DNA of 19,784 nt from CAYMEK01 sp964389305 (GTDB lineage Bacteria > Spirochaetota > Spirochaetia > SZUA-6 > DRHE01). Shown one piece after another: positions 7,866 through 14,235 of this stretch. Within the stretch, counting starts at the first letter, position 1. Each line of letters begins with the position of its first letter. The position numbers were made by a program, and so were the translations under genes. The notes under the pieces are model-generated. The model was not told the DNA's origin. It searched no databases and saw nothing but the letters and a program-made list of their open reading frames with translations. The stretch is taken from the NCBI GenBank assembly GCA_964389305.1, contig CAYMEK010000072.1, forward strand, positions 1 to 19,784, written 5' to 3'.

Positions 7866-8885
7866 ATGAGGCTAAAGGGTGCGGCGATCTCGAGTCCGGT
7901 CCGGACGGGGATAAAGGCGGCCGTCGGGGTGCTGGCACTGGCCGCCCTGTACCCTCTTTCCCTGTACAGCTACCTCCTCTTCCACAGCCTGGCGGAGCTG
8001 TTCAGCATCGTCATCGCCTCCGGCATCTTCATCGTGGCCTGGAACTCCCGGTCCTTCTCCGAGGACGATTTCCTTCTGTATATCGGGATCGCCTACCTGT
8101 TCATCGGGGGGCTGGATCTGCTCCATACCCTGGCTTATGAGGGCATGGGCGTGTTTCCAGGCTACGGAGCCAACCTGGCGACCCAGCTCTGGATCTCGGC
8201 CCGGTACCTGGAATCCCTCTCTCTCCTGGCAGCTTCCCTGCTGGTTGCCAGAAGAATTCGCCCCTGGGCCGCTCTCGCAGGCTACGGCCTGGTCTCCGCC
8301 GTTCTGCTGGCCACGATCTTCTCGGGAGTCTTTCCGATCTGCTACGTGCAGGGAGCCGGCCTGACGCCGTTCAAGAAGATCAGCGAATACGTGATTTCCT
8401 TGATCCTGGTTTCCGCGATCGTGATGTTCGACCTGCAACGCCGGCATTTCGATCGCCGCGTCTTGCGGTTGATGATAGCTTCGATCACCGTCACCATCGC
8501 CTCTGAGCTATGCTTCACCTTCTACATCTCCGTGTTCGGTTTGTCCAATCTCATCGGCCATATACTGAAAATCGTGTCGTTCTATCTCATCTACAGCTGC
8601 GTCATCCGGACCGCCCTGAAGGAGCCCTACCAGCTTCTCTTCCGAAACCTGAAAGAGCACGAACAGGAGCTGGAGCAGGCCTTGAACAAGGTCAAGAAGC
8701 TCAGCGGCCTGCTGCCGATCTGCGCGGTGTGCAAGAAGATCCGCAACGACAAGGGCTACTGGCAGCAGGTGGAGGTGTACATCCACGAGCATTCCGAGGC
8801 CGACTTCTCCCACGGGGTGTGCCCGGAGTGCGTCAGAAAGCTCTATCCGGAGTACGCCGGTGCAGAGGAAATAGAGAAGAAGTGA
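7866..8885 (+). CDS. MASE3-domain membrane sensor with C-terminal CxxC...CxxC module
   Basis: This 339-residue protein begins with a MASE3 sensory domain of about eight membrane helices (residues 15-247). The diagnostic loop GGLDLLHTLAYEGMGVFPG (81-99) continues to NLATQLWISARYLES. A short coiled coil (about 255-282) leads to a C-terminal module with LPICAVCKKIRNDKGYW, in which Cys286, Cys289, Cys319 and Cys322 form a CxxC-x29-CxxC set that could bind zinc. This module is common at the ends of PAS and response-regulator proteins, but its function is unknown to me. MASE3 is normally fused to histidine kinase, GGDEF or PAS output; none is present here, and the compact ending suggests a complete protein. 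There is no clear ribosome site before ATG 7866. It converges on the DUF4143 gene. Confidence 0.85.
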   Translation: MRLKGAAISSPVRTGIKAAVGVLALAALYPLSLYSYLLFHSLAELFSIVIASGIFIVAWNSRSFSEDDFLLYIGIAYLFIGGLDLLHTLAYEGMGVFPGYGANLATQLWISARYLESLSLLAASLLVARRIRPWAALAGYGLVSAVLLATIFSGVFPICYVQGAGLTPFKKISEYVISLILVSAIVMFDLQRRHFDRRVLRLMIASITVTIASELCFTFYISVFGLSNLIGHILKIVSFYLIYSCVIRTALKEPYQLLFRNLKEHEQELEQALNKVKKLSGLLPICAVCKKIRNDKGYWQQVEVYIHEHSEADFSHGVCPECVRKLYPEYAGAEEIEKK

Positions 8886-8892
8886 GCCAGGG

Positions 8893-8905
8893 AGGCGATC
8901 GGCCT
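8893..8905 (+). terminator. Weak hairpin between convergent genes
   Basis: AGGC-GATCG-GCCT forms a 4-bp stem, extendable by G-T wobble pairs, followed by TTCTTT. It lies 8 bases after the MASE3 stop, where a terminator is expected, but the stem is short. Confidence 0.35.
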
Positions 8906-8923
8906 TTCTTTAACCTGTACTCC

Positions 8924-10252
8924 TCAGGTCGCAGACTCCCCGACAGTTTCTGCAAAGTAAGCAGGGATGTTCTGGATCGTCCGGTGCTCGAAATCAATCG
9001 ATGTGCGAGGGGCGAAGCTCACAATGTATCCCCTGGGCAGGGAGTACAAACCCAGGTAGTCCGCTACACCTTTCAGGTGCCTCTTGCTGATCTTCAAAGC
9101 TGCCTTGCATTCGACGGGGATACTCGTCGCTTTCCCTTTGAGTACAAAGTCGATCTCCGTGCCGACAGAGCTCTTCTTCCAGCCTGACACAGCGTCTGTG
9201 GAACGCACCAGATCCACGGCAATCTGGTTCTCCAGCACTCCACCGAGGGGCGTACGAGCCGCAGATGAAATTGTGCCCAATACTCGGATCGACGGCACGG
9301 ACGATTCCCTCAGATGGCGTAGAATACCGGTATCGAAGAGGTACCTCTTGGGCAGGTAGCCGTAACTTCCTTGCGGAGAAGGACCGCCCTGCTCCGACCG
9401 GATGACTAGGTGCCAGCTTTCCAAACGAGTGAATATTTCATTGATCCGCTGATTGAGTGAGGTAGTGGGTGATGGGATCACGGCGGTGTTTTTAGAAACC
9501 CCGCCTGCAAAGTTGGCCACGCTACGCAGGCACCCCCTGACAATATACATCGACTCCTCCCCAAATAGGCGGATAAAATCCTGGTCGTAGTCGGCAATGA
9601 TCTGAGCGCGCACTTTCCGATAATCCCCTTCACTAAAGAAGGTTCGTACGACCAGCGGCAAGCCGCCTACTTCCAGGTAGTTATCGTAAAGCGCTAGAAG
9701 TGTTTCATGCCGTTTCCGGGTAACTTCCACAGATTGCTCTAGTATCTCCCGGGCCAGGTGCGGTTTATCACCGGCCCTCAGGAAATCGGAGAATGTGAAA
9801 GGCCACAGCACGAGTGTCTGGACCCGCCCAACGGGATAACGCGTATCCCCCCGGAATAAGCGCGTCAGCGTAGAACCGGATAGGATCGAAGTGGTCTTCG
9901 GCCACTGTTCCTTCATGAAGCGTACGTAGCGTCCGAGTGCTCGGCTCTCCTGGGCTTCATCAATAAAAAGAACGCAGTTACTGCCTCCGGAAAAACCCAG
10001 CCGATCCTCCAGCAGATCGTTAAACTCCCGGAAATCCCTTGTATCGTCGATATCTGCGCGCAGCAGGGAGTCGAGCTCCAGATTGACTTCGAAGGAAGGT
10101 TTTCCAGCCTTGCGCAGGGCATGCTGCACCAGCCAGGTCTTGCCTACCTGCCGAGCTCCCTCGATCAGGAGCACAGACTTATGAGACGTTTTGTCCAGGA
10201 TGAAACGCTGCAGGACCCGGTCTTCCCGACGACGTACGTATGGAATATCCAT
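8924..10252 (-). CDS. AAA ATPase with DUF4143 domain
   Basis: This 442-residue protein has the AAA_14 plus DUF4143 layout. The ATPase core has Walker A GARQVGKT (32-39), Walker B VLFIDEAQ (94-101), a sensor-like SGSTLTRL (125-132) and the family block YPVGRV (139-144). The C-terminal half has LENQIAVDLV (340-349), EIDFVL (366-371) and VECKA (380-384). These resemble a PD-(D/E)XK nuclease fold with Asp368, Glu381 and Lys383 as candidate catalytic residues. The family is widespread and scattered, often near mobile or toxin-antitoxin genes, and its role is not established. The ATG lies inside a perfect inverted repeat with no ribosome site before it, and a TATAGAAT box directly abuts the ATG, so a leaderless transcript under autoregulation is possible. 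It is a lone gene between convergent and tandem neighbours. Confidence 0.88.
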   Translation of the reverse strand: MDIPYVRRREDRVLQRFILDKTSHKSVLLIEGARQVGKTWLVQHALRKAGKPSFEVNLELDSLLRADIDDTRDFREFNDLLEDRLGFSGGSNCVLFIDEAQESRALGRYVRFMKEQWPKTTSILSGSTLTRLFRGDTRYPVGRVQTLVLWPFTFSDFLRAGDKPHLAREILEQSVEVTRKRHETLLALYDNYLEVGGLPLVVRTFFSEGDYRKVRAQIIADYDQDFIRLFGEESMYIVRGCLRSVANFAGGVSKNTAVIPSPTTSLNQRINEIFTRLESWHLVIRSEQGGPSPQGSYGYLPKRYLFDTGILRHLRESSVPSIRVLGTISSAARTPLGGVLENQIAVDLVRSTDAVSGWKKSSVGTEIDFVLKGKATSIPVECKAALKISKRHLKGVADYLGLYSLPRGYIVSFAPRTSIDFEHRTIQNIPAYFAETVGESAT

Positions 10253-10289
10253 ATTCTATACCAAATTCTTTTATAGAATATGGATATTC
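10243..10289. promoter_or_regulatory. Perfect 18-bp inverted repeat: candidate dual operator
   Basis: The 18 bases 10243-10260 are the exact reverse complement of 10272-10289, separated by 11 bases. Each arm is also a near-palindrome of the form GAATAT-NN-ATATTC (10243-10256 and 10276-10289), so there are two dyad sites 33 bp apart centre to centre, about three helical turns. One covers the start codon of the DUF4143 ATPase and the other lies just upstream. The spacing on one helix face suggests cooperative or looping repression. Confidence 0.7.
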
Positions 10290-10412
10290 TGTACCGAAAA
10301 GTGCAGCGTGTCAAGACCTACAGCGGCATCGATGTTCAACACGCACTCAAGCTCTCCGGGGTGAAATTCGTAGGACTCTCAGCAAACTTATCGCTGCCTG
10401 ACTTTCCTGCAT

Positions 10413-11063
10413 TCAGCGCTCGCCGTGAGCCTGCCGGCTCTTCCGGTAGTGCCTTTTAGCCTTGGCCCTGTTGCCGCAGCTCTGCATATTGCACCAACGC
10501 CGGCTGTTGTTCTTGGAGGCGTCCAGAAAAAGCCACTGGCAGTTCGGCGTGCTGCAGCGCTTCAACCGTGAAAGGTCCGCGTCGATCAGCAGGTCCGAGG
10601 CCGCCTTCAACACCGGTCCCCGGAAAAAATCCAGCCGGTCCGTCTCGTGAGCGAAAGACCAGAAAAACCGCCCGTCCCTGGCTTCGATTTCAGCCCCGCC
10701 CATGGCGGTTCGCACCGCCCGGTTGAAATCCCCCCAGTCCCCGGGAGAGGGTGTGCTTTCCTGGATGACTGAGTTGAAAACCCGGAACAGCAGCTCCCGA
10801 AGCTCGCGGCCCTCACGCAGGACCTTCTGCGCTTCGGCGCTCTCCCGCTCTGCTTTTCGCGCCAGAGCTTCCGCTTCCTCTTTGTTCAGCAAACCGACCC
10901 GCACACCCCACCCGAGAAGATCCAGGTATTCCTTCAGCCACTCGTGTTCCTTCGCAGTTCCCCGCCAGTCCACGGTATTGGTGAAATCCAGGGCAAGCTG
11001 CCCTCCGTCGAGGTCGAATTGCAGGAATCTATCGATCGATCCTTCCAGGGTTCGTGAGTCCAT
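10413..11063 (-). CDS. CGNR zinc-finger regulator (ABATE domain)
   Basis: This 216-residue protein starts at ATG 11061-11063; a TTG one codon earlier is also in frame. The N-terminal part, with LALDFTNTVDWRG (about residues 23-35), is the ABATE-type domain. The C-terminal part is a CGNR zinc finger: four cysteines (CSTPNC ... WCNMQSCGNR, near 170-199 by ATG numbering) followed by the basic stretch AKAKRHYRKS. CGNR proteins are presumed DNA-binding stress or metabolite regulators. It is divergent from the double-[4Fe-4S] gene, and the shared 190-base region holds a promoter and a TTAGAT/ATCTAA dyad, so it probably controls that gene and itself. On its own strand TATAGA lies ten bases before the ATG and no ribosome site is visible, suggesting a leaderless or very short leader. 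Confidence 0.9.
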   Translation of the reverse strand: MDSRTLEGSIDRFLQFDLDGGQLALDFTNTVDWRGTAKEHEWLKEYLDLLGWGVRVGLLNKEEAEALARKAERESAEAQKVLREGRELRELLFRVFNSVIQESTPSPGDWGDFNRAVRTAMGGAEIEARDGRFFWSFAHETDRLDFFRGPVLKAASDLLIDADLSRLKRCSTPNCQWLFLDASKNNSRRWCNMQSCGNRAKAKRHYRKSRQAHGER

Positions 11064-11093
11064 CAAAAAAACTCTATAACCAATAAAATCTAC

Positions 11094-11122
11094 TTGACTA
11101 GTTAGATCACCCGGTCTATACT
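11094..11122 (+). promoter_or_regulatory. Promoter of the double-[4Fe-4S] gene with overlapping dyad
   Basis: TTGACT (11094-11099) and TATACT (11117-11122) are separated by 17 bases, a near-consensus housekeeping-sigma promoter. TTAGAT (11102-11107) and ATCTAA (11129-11134) form an inverted repeat across the -10 region to the expected start site, a natural operator position for the divergent CGNR regulator. Confidence 0.65.
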
Positions 11123-11134
11123 ATAACTATCTAA

Positions 11135-11254
11135 AAGGATAACGCCAGTTAATAAGTCCGTCAAGGGTGAAAGCACATTGCGCCTGGAGGCGGCAGCGCC
11201 CCGATCCGGTGGGGGAAGCCATCGGGGGCGATCAACTACAAAGGAGGAACCGTC
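11135..11254 (+). promoter_or_regulatory. Long structured 5' leader of the double-[4Fe-4S] gene
   Basis: About 120 bases lie between the predicted transcription start and the ATG. Two hairpins are visible: CGCC-TGGA-GGCG (11181-11192) and GCCCCGAT (11198-11205) pairing with ATCGGGGGC (11221-11229, one bulged G). The ribosome site AAGGAGG (11241-11247) follows directly, seven bases before ATG. I do not recognise a known riboswitch class. It may be an unassigned regulatory RNA or simply a structured leader. Confidence 0.4.
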
Positions 11255-11993
11255 ATGGTTGAAAAGCTGTTGGCGCGGTTCAAAGCGCGGGGCTGTCAGC
11301 TCCGGGTTGTACCCGTGGGGCGGCTGGATGAGCTGAAGGAAGAAATCGAGAGCCGCCACCGGCAGGGCGGATTCGACGAGGAGTTCTACCGGAACTGGAT
11401 CGTCGGGTTCGACTCTGTTCCCCCGGAGGGTTTTCCAGAGGCCAGGTCCATCATTCTGGCGGCCGTTTTCCGACCCCAGAGGCAGGTGGTCGTTGCCTGG
11501 GACGGGGAGGAGCGCTCGCTCGCCATTCCACCAAGCTACTTCGAGGGAAAGCTGGAGGGCGAGCTCCAGGCCTTGGCGGCGGAAGTCCTCGCGCCGGCGG
11601 GATACCGGGTTGTCCGAGCCTCTCTGCCCAAGAAGCTCCTGGCCGTACGCAGCGGCCTGGCGGAATACGGGAGAAACAACATAACCTACGTACCCGGAAT
11701 GGGAAGCTTCTTCAGTATGGTAGCCATGTACTCCGATCTTCCCGCCGGGACGGATCGATGGAGGGAGACGAANNNNNNNNNNNNNNNNNNNNNNNNNNNN
11801 NNNNNNNNNNNNNNNNNNNNNNNNNNNNNNNNNNNNNNNNNNNNNNNNNNNNNNNNNNNNNNNNNNNNNNNNGCTTCCCTCCGGTTTGATCCGCAAGCTC
11901 GAGCGAGCCGAATTGGCCGAGATTCTCGAAGTCCTGCCGCGCAACCTGCGCGTCATGTTGGAACAGGGCCGGAAGGAATCCGGCTCTACATAG
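11255..11993 (+). CDS. Double-[4Fe-4S]-cluster protein, epoxyqueuosine reductase-like (interrupted by assembly gap)
   Basis: The first 172 residues before the gap match the N-terminal part of the stand-alone double-[4Fe-4S] proteins often labelled epoxyqueuosine reductase-like. Typical blocks are PEARSIILAAVFRP, the SYFEG region and ASLPKKLLAVRSGLAEYGRN followed by NITYVPGMGSFFS. The cysteine-rich ferredoxin segment expected next is lost in the N run. After the gap, the frame starting at 11874 reads 39 residues including LIRKLERAELAEILEVLPRN and ending at TAG 11991-11993, a typical C-terminus (LPRNL). That frame differs from the pre-gap frame if the gap is taken as 100 bases, so the gap length is a placeholder. 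These proteins are presumed redox enzymes of unknown substrate, distinct from true QueG. Expression probably depends on the divergent CGNR regulator. Confidence 0.82.
11773..11872. other. Scaffold gap of exactly 100 N
   Basis: One hundred consecutive N, the usual placeholder for an unknown distance. The frames on either side need a true gap that is a multiple of three. The missing part should encode the cysteine clusters, so it is probably longer than 100 bases. Confidence 0.97.
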
Positions 11994-12059
11994 CGTTTAT
12001 AGGGGTTGTCGCAGGGAACGGCGGGCCTGCTCCGGGGAGACTCCGTCGACCTGCGGCGG

Positions 12060-12524
12060 TCAGCCGTCCCCTGGAGTTGCCGAACGGTCGTCCACCCCCA
12101 TCTCCTCCAGGATCCTGGCCGCGTCTTCGACCATTTTGACACATACCGTATCGAACAGCTTCCGCTCCTGCGCCTGCTTCATCCCCTCCGGCGTGCTGAT
12201 GTCGCAGCCGAGCAACTCTCGGCAGACAACCGATCCGTTCCGCTCCCGGAACCGCTTGGTGAAATCCACGACGCGGGCGTACAGGTCAGCCCTCTCTGCG
12301 GCCGTATCGCATTTCTCCGGAGCGTAGCGGAGCCCCAGGACCATGATCGCCCCGGTTACCGCGCCGCACGTCTGTGCCAACCGCATCCCGCCGCCGAATC
12401 CGGCTGCAATCTGCAGCGCCGTAGTCCGGCTCAGCCCGAGCGGCTGCCCATAGGCCGCAACGATGGATTGCGAGCACGAACACCCTTTATTGAAGAGATG
12501 TAACGCCCTTGATACTCTGCTCAT
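12060..12524 (-). CDS. C_GCAxxG_C_C family cysteine-rich protein
   Basis: This 154-residue protein of the C_GCAxxG_C_C family (probable redox-active or metal-binding, function unknown) has FNKGCSCSQS (11-20; Cys15, Cys17), GFGGGMRLAQTCGAVTGAIM (42-61; Cys53), and NGSVVCRELLGCDI (96-109; Cys101, Cys107), plus Cys128 in DTVCVKMV. The family is common in anaerobes, often beside redox or transport genes. The start has AAAGGA about six bases upstream and a good promoter of its own. It converges on the double-[4Fe-4S] gene with only 66 bases between the stops and no convincing terminator there. Confidence 0.92.
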   Translation of the reverse strand: MSRVSRALHLFNKGCSCSQSIVAAYGQPLGLSRTTALQIAAGFGGGMRLAQTCGAVTGAIMVLGLRYAPEKCDTAAERADLYARVVDFTKRFRERNGSVVCRELLGCDISTPEGMKQAQERKLFDTVCVKMVEDAARILEEMGVDDRSATPGDG

Positions 12525-12548
12525 CCGGATCCTTTCTCAAGAAAAAGC

Positions 12549-12577
12549 ATTCTAATGCAGAGTCGATCCGTACGCAA
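12549..12577 (-). promoter_or_regulatory. Promoter of the C_GCAxxG_C_C gene
   Basis: On the minus strand TTGCGT (12572-12577) and TAGAAT (12549-12554) are separated by 17 bases. The -10 is about 25 bases before the start codon, giving a leader of roughly 17 bases that contains the ribosome site. Confidence 0.5.
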
Positions 12578-12726
12578 GGTGAGCCTCTTGCCGATTGACT
12601 CGCTCTTTTTCAACCGGGCCGGCAAGACGCTTCAACAGACGGCTGAGCCCCGCTGCCGATCTCTTCACCAAGCCGGATCATAAGTTCCACGACGAATCCA
12701 AAGAAGCAGACCGTACTACTATATAC

Positions 12727-12755
12727 TTGACAAAAGCAACTATTTAGTGGATAAT
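12727..12755 (+). promoter_or_regulatory. Promoter of the MarR-GNAT gene with operator-like dyad in the spacer
   Basis: TTGACA (12727-12732), 17 bases, then GATAAT (12750-12755) is almost consensus. The spacer holds ACTA-TT-TAGT (12739-12748), a small inverted repeat placed where a MarR dimer could block polymerase, so autorepression is plausible. The rest of the 261-base divergent region (12578-12720) shows nothing I can name. Confidence 0.65.
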
Positions 12756-12785
12756 GGCAAGTAATAGGGGCGAACAGGGATCATC

Positions 12786-13715
12786 ATGGCCAACGCGGTA
12801 TTGCCGGAACACATTGCCGCGGTCAGGCGCTTCAGTCGCTTTTTCACCAGACAAATCGGGGTGCTGCGCGAAGGCCTGCTCCACAGCCCCTACTCGCTCA
12901 CCGAAGCCCGCATCATCTTCGAGCTTGCCAATCGCAGCAACATAACCGCCTCCGGCCTGTGCAGAGAGCTGGGTCTGGATGCCGGCTATTTGAGCCGCAT
13001 CTTGAACAAGCTCGCGCGGCAAAATCTCATTGAAAGAACGCCTTCGGAGGATGACGGGAGGCGGCGCCTGCTCTGCCTGACCGGCGAAGGGGAAAAAGCC
13101 TTCTCGCTGCTGGACAGCCGTTCCCGTGACGAAGTTTCGGAAATGCTGGGCGAGCTGGGTGAAAGCGAGCGGGCACGTCTCATAGAGGCCATGCACACCG
13201 TCGAGGGTATCCTGAACCGCGGCTTTAAATACTCGGGGCCATTTTACCTGCGCAACCACGAAGCGGGGGACATGGGCTGGGTTATCCACCAGCACGGCCT
13301 GCTGTACAGCCAGGAATACGGGTGGGATGAAAGCTTCGAGGCTCTGGTCGCTCAAATCTGCGCGGACTTCATCAAAAGCTACGATTCCCGGAAAGAGCGC
13401 TGCTGGATCGCTGAAATGCAGGGCGAGCCGGTCGGCTCGATCTTCTGCGTCAAGGCAACCGATGAGGTTGCGAAATTGCGATTGCTCCTGGTGGTTCCCA
13501 AAGCAAGGGGGCTGGGCCTGGGCACCCGCCTGGTCGAGGAGTGTATCCGCTTTGCCAGGCGCTCAGGCTACGGCAAACTGACCCTCTGGACTAACGACAT
13601 TCTCACGGCAGCCAGGAAAATCTATGTCAAGAAGGGCTTCGAGCTCGTCGAAGAGGAACCCCATCACAGCTTTGGGCATGATCTGGTCGGGCAGAACTGG
13701 GATTTGATGCTCTGA
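12786..13715 (+). CDS. MarR-family regulator fused to GNAT acetyltransferase
   Basis: This 309-residue protein has two domains. Residues 1-145 form a MarR winged helix: recognition helix around ITASGLCRELGLDAGYLSRI (53-72) and wing SEDDGRRRLLCLT (87-99). Residues 150-309 form a GNAT N-acetyltransferase with the acetyl-CoA loop VVPKARGLGLGTRLV (236-250) and the late block ILTAARKIYVKKGFELVEEE (272-291). Such fusions are a known class in which a ligand-sensing repressor and an acetyltransferase act together; the substrates are generally unknown. AGGGA lies about seven bases before ATG. It has its own strong promoter with a dyad that suggests autoregulation. It is divergent from the C_GCAxxG protein and may control it. 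Confidence 0.92.
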   Translation: MANAVLPEHIAAVRRFSRFFTRQIGVLREGLLHSPYSLTEARIIFELANRSNITASGLCRELGLDAGYLSRILNKLARQNLIERTPSEDDGRRRLLCLTGEGEKAFSLLDSRSRDEVSEMLGELGESERARLIEAMHTVEGILNRGFKYSGPFYLRNHEAGDMGWVIHQHGLLYSQEYGWDESFEALVAQICADFIKSYDSRKERCWIAEMQGEPVGSIFCVKATDEVAKLRLLLVVPKARGLGLGTRLVEECIRFARRSGYGKLTLWTNDILTAARKIYVKKGFELVEEEPHHSFGHDLVGQNWDLML

Positions 13716-13736
13716 ACACGGCAACTTCGGATACGC

Positions 13737-13778
13737 TCACTCGCCGGCATCGTACTGCAGCAGACTCAAGACTTCCGC
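13737..13778 (-). pseudogene. Orphan 3' end of a DUF3795 gene
   Basis: These 42 bases read AEVLSLLQYDAGE then TGA on the minus strand. The intact DUF3795 gene ends AEVLSLLQYDTEG then stop, also exactly 13 codons plus stop from the same point. Twenty-nine of the bases are identical, in the same frame. Upstream on the minus strand the similarity stops abruptly eight bases short of the DUF1232 stop codon, so only the extreme 3' end is present. Confidence 0.6.
13750..13778. repeat. 29-bp exact direct repeat, left copy (possible attachment site)
   Basis: Identical and in the same orientation as 18282-18310. It begins TCGTACTGCAGCAG and ends GACTTCCGC on the + strand. It lies immediately beyond the downstream end of the three-gene minus-strand operon, so the two copies bracket that operon. 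Confidence 0.8.
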
Positions 13779-13786
13779 TAAACCGG

Positions 13787-14224
13787 CTACTCGTCCAGAT
13801 ACTGCATAAGTTCCGTACAGCCCGTGTATCGCAGAATCAGCTCTTTCTGATCTCCGATCAGGGCGCCCTCCTGTTCCAAGATTTCCTCCACCAACTCGAT
13901 GACATCTCCTTCCCCTTCCCAATTCTCGCTGAGCAGCTCTGCTTTGTTTGTTCGAATACGCACCTGATCGGCCACATAGGCGCAGAAAAAGATGTCATCG
14001 ACATAGCCGTACGGACCATGGATTTCCTCGGAGATTATGTCAGCCGGGATGATGAAATAGGCAATAGCGCACGATACCAGCGGCTTCAATCTGCCGGGGA
14101 GCCGCGGATCATCGAGGAGATTGGTCATGAGCCGGTACCAGTAGGGAGTCAAATAGATAAACTCATCATGACGCCCTTCATATTGAGCGATGTCTGTGTT
14201 GAGCTCCTTGAAGAAATCCTGCAT
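13787..14224 (-). CDS. YkvA/DUF1232 family membrane protein
   Basis: This 145-residue protein carries the DUF1232 (YkvA) signature around residues 42-86: LKPLVSCAIAYFIIPADIIS followed by GPYGYVDDIFFCAYVADQV. The IPxD core and the later DD are the recognisable motif, with a single hydrophobic hairpin or helix. The rest is acidic and helical. The function of DUF1232 proteins is not established. Its ATG is 11 bases after the helicase stop and has a strong site (AAAGGAGGGAAAT), so it is the last gene of the channel-helicase operon. Its stop lies eight bases from the orphan DUF3795 end. Confidence 0.83.
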   Translation of the reverse strand: MQDFFKELNTDIAQYEGRHDEFIYLTPYWYRLMTNLLDDPRLPGRLKPLVSCAIAYFIIPADIISEEIHGPYGYVDDIFFCAYVADQVRIRTNKAELLSENWEGEGDVIELVEEILEQEGALIGDQKELILRYTGCTELMQYLDE

Positions 14225-14235
14225 ATTTCCCTCCT

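Noticed and set aside
10280..10459. A 59-codon + strand frame starting MDILYRKVQR in the second half of the inverted repeat
   Set aside because: It starts with the same residues as the DUF4143 protein only because of the palindrome, has no ribosome site, matches nothing I know and runs into the CGNR gene on the opposite strand.
11873..12139. Continuation of the double-[4Fe-4S] frame through the N run to 12139
   Set aside because: The residues after the gap in that frame are low-complexity and run over the convergent C_GCAxxG gene; the alternative frame ending at 11993 fits the family.
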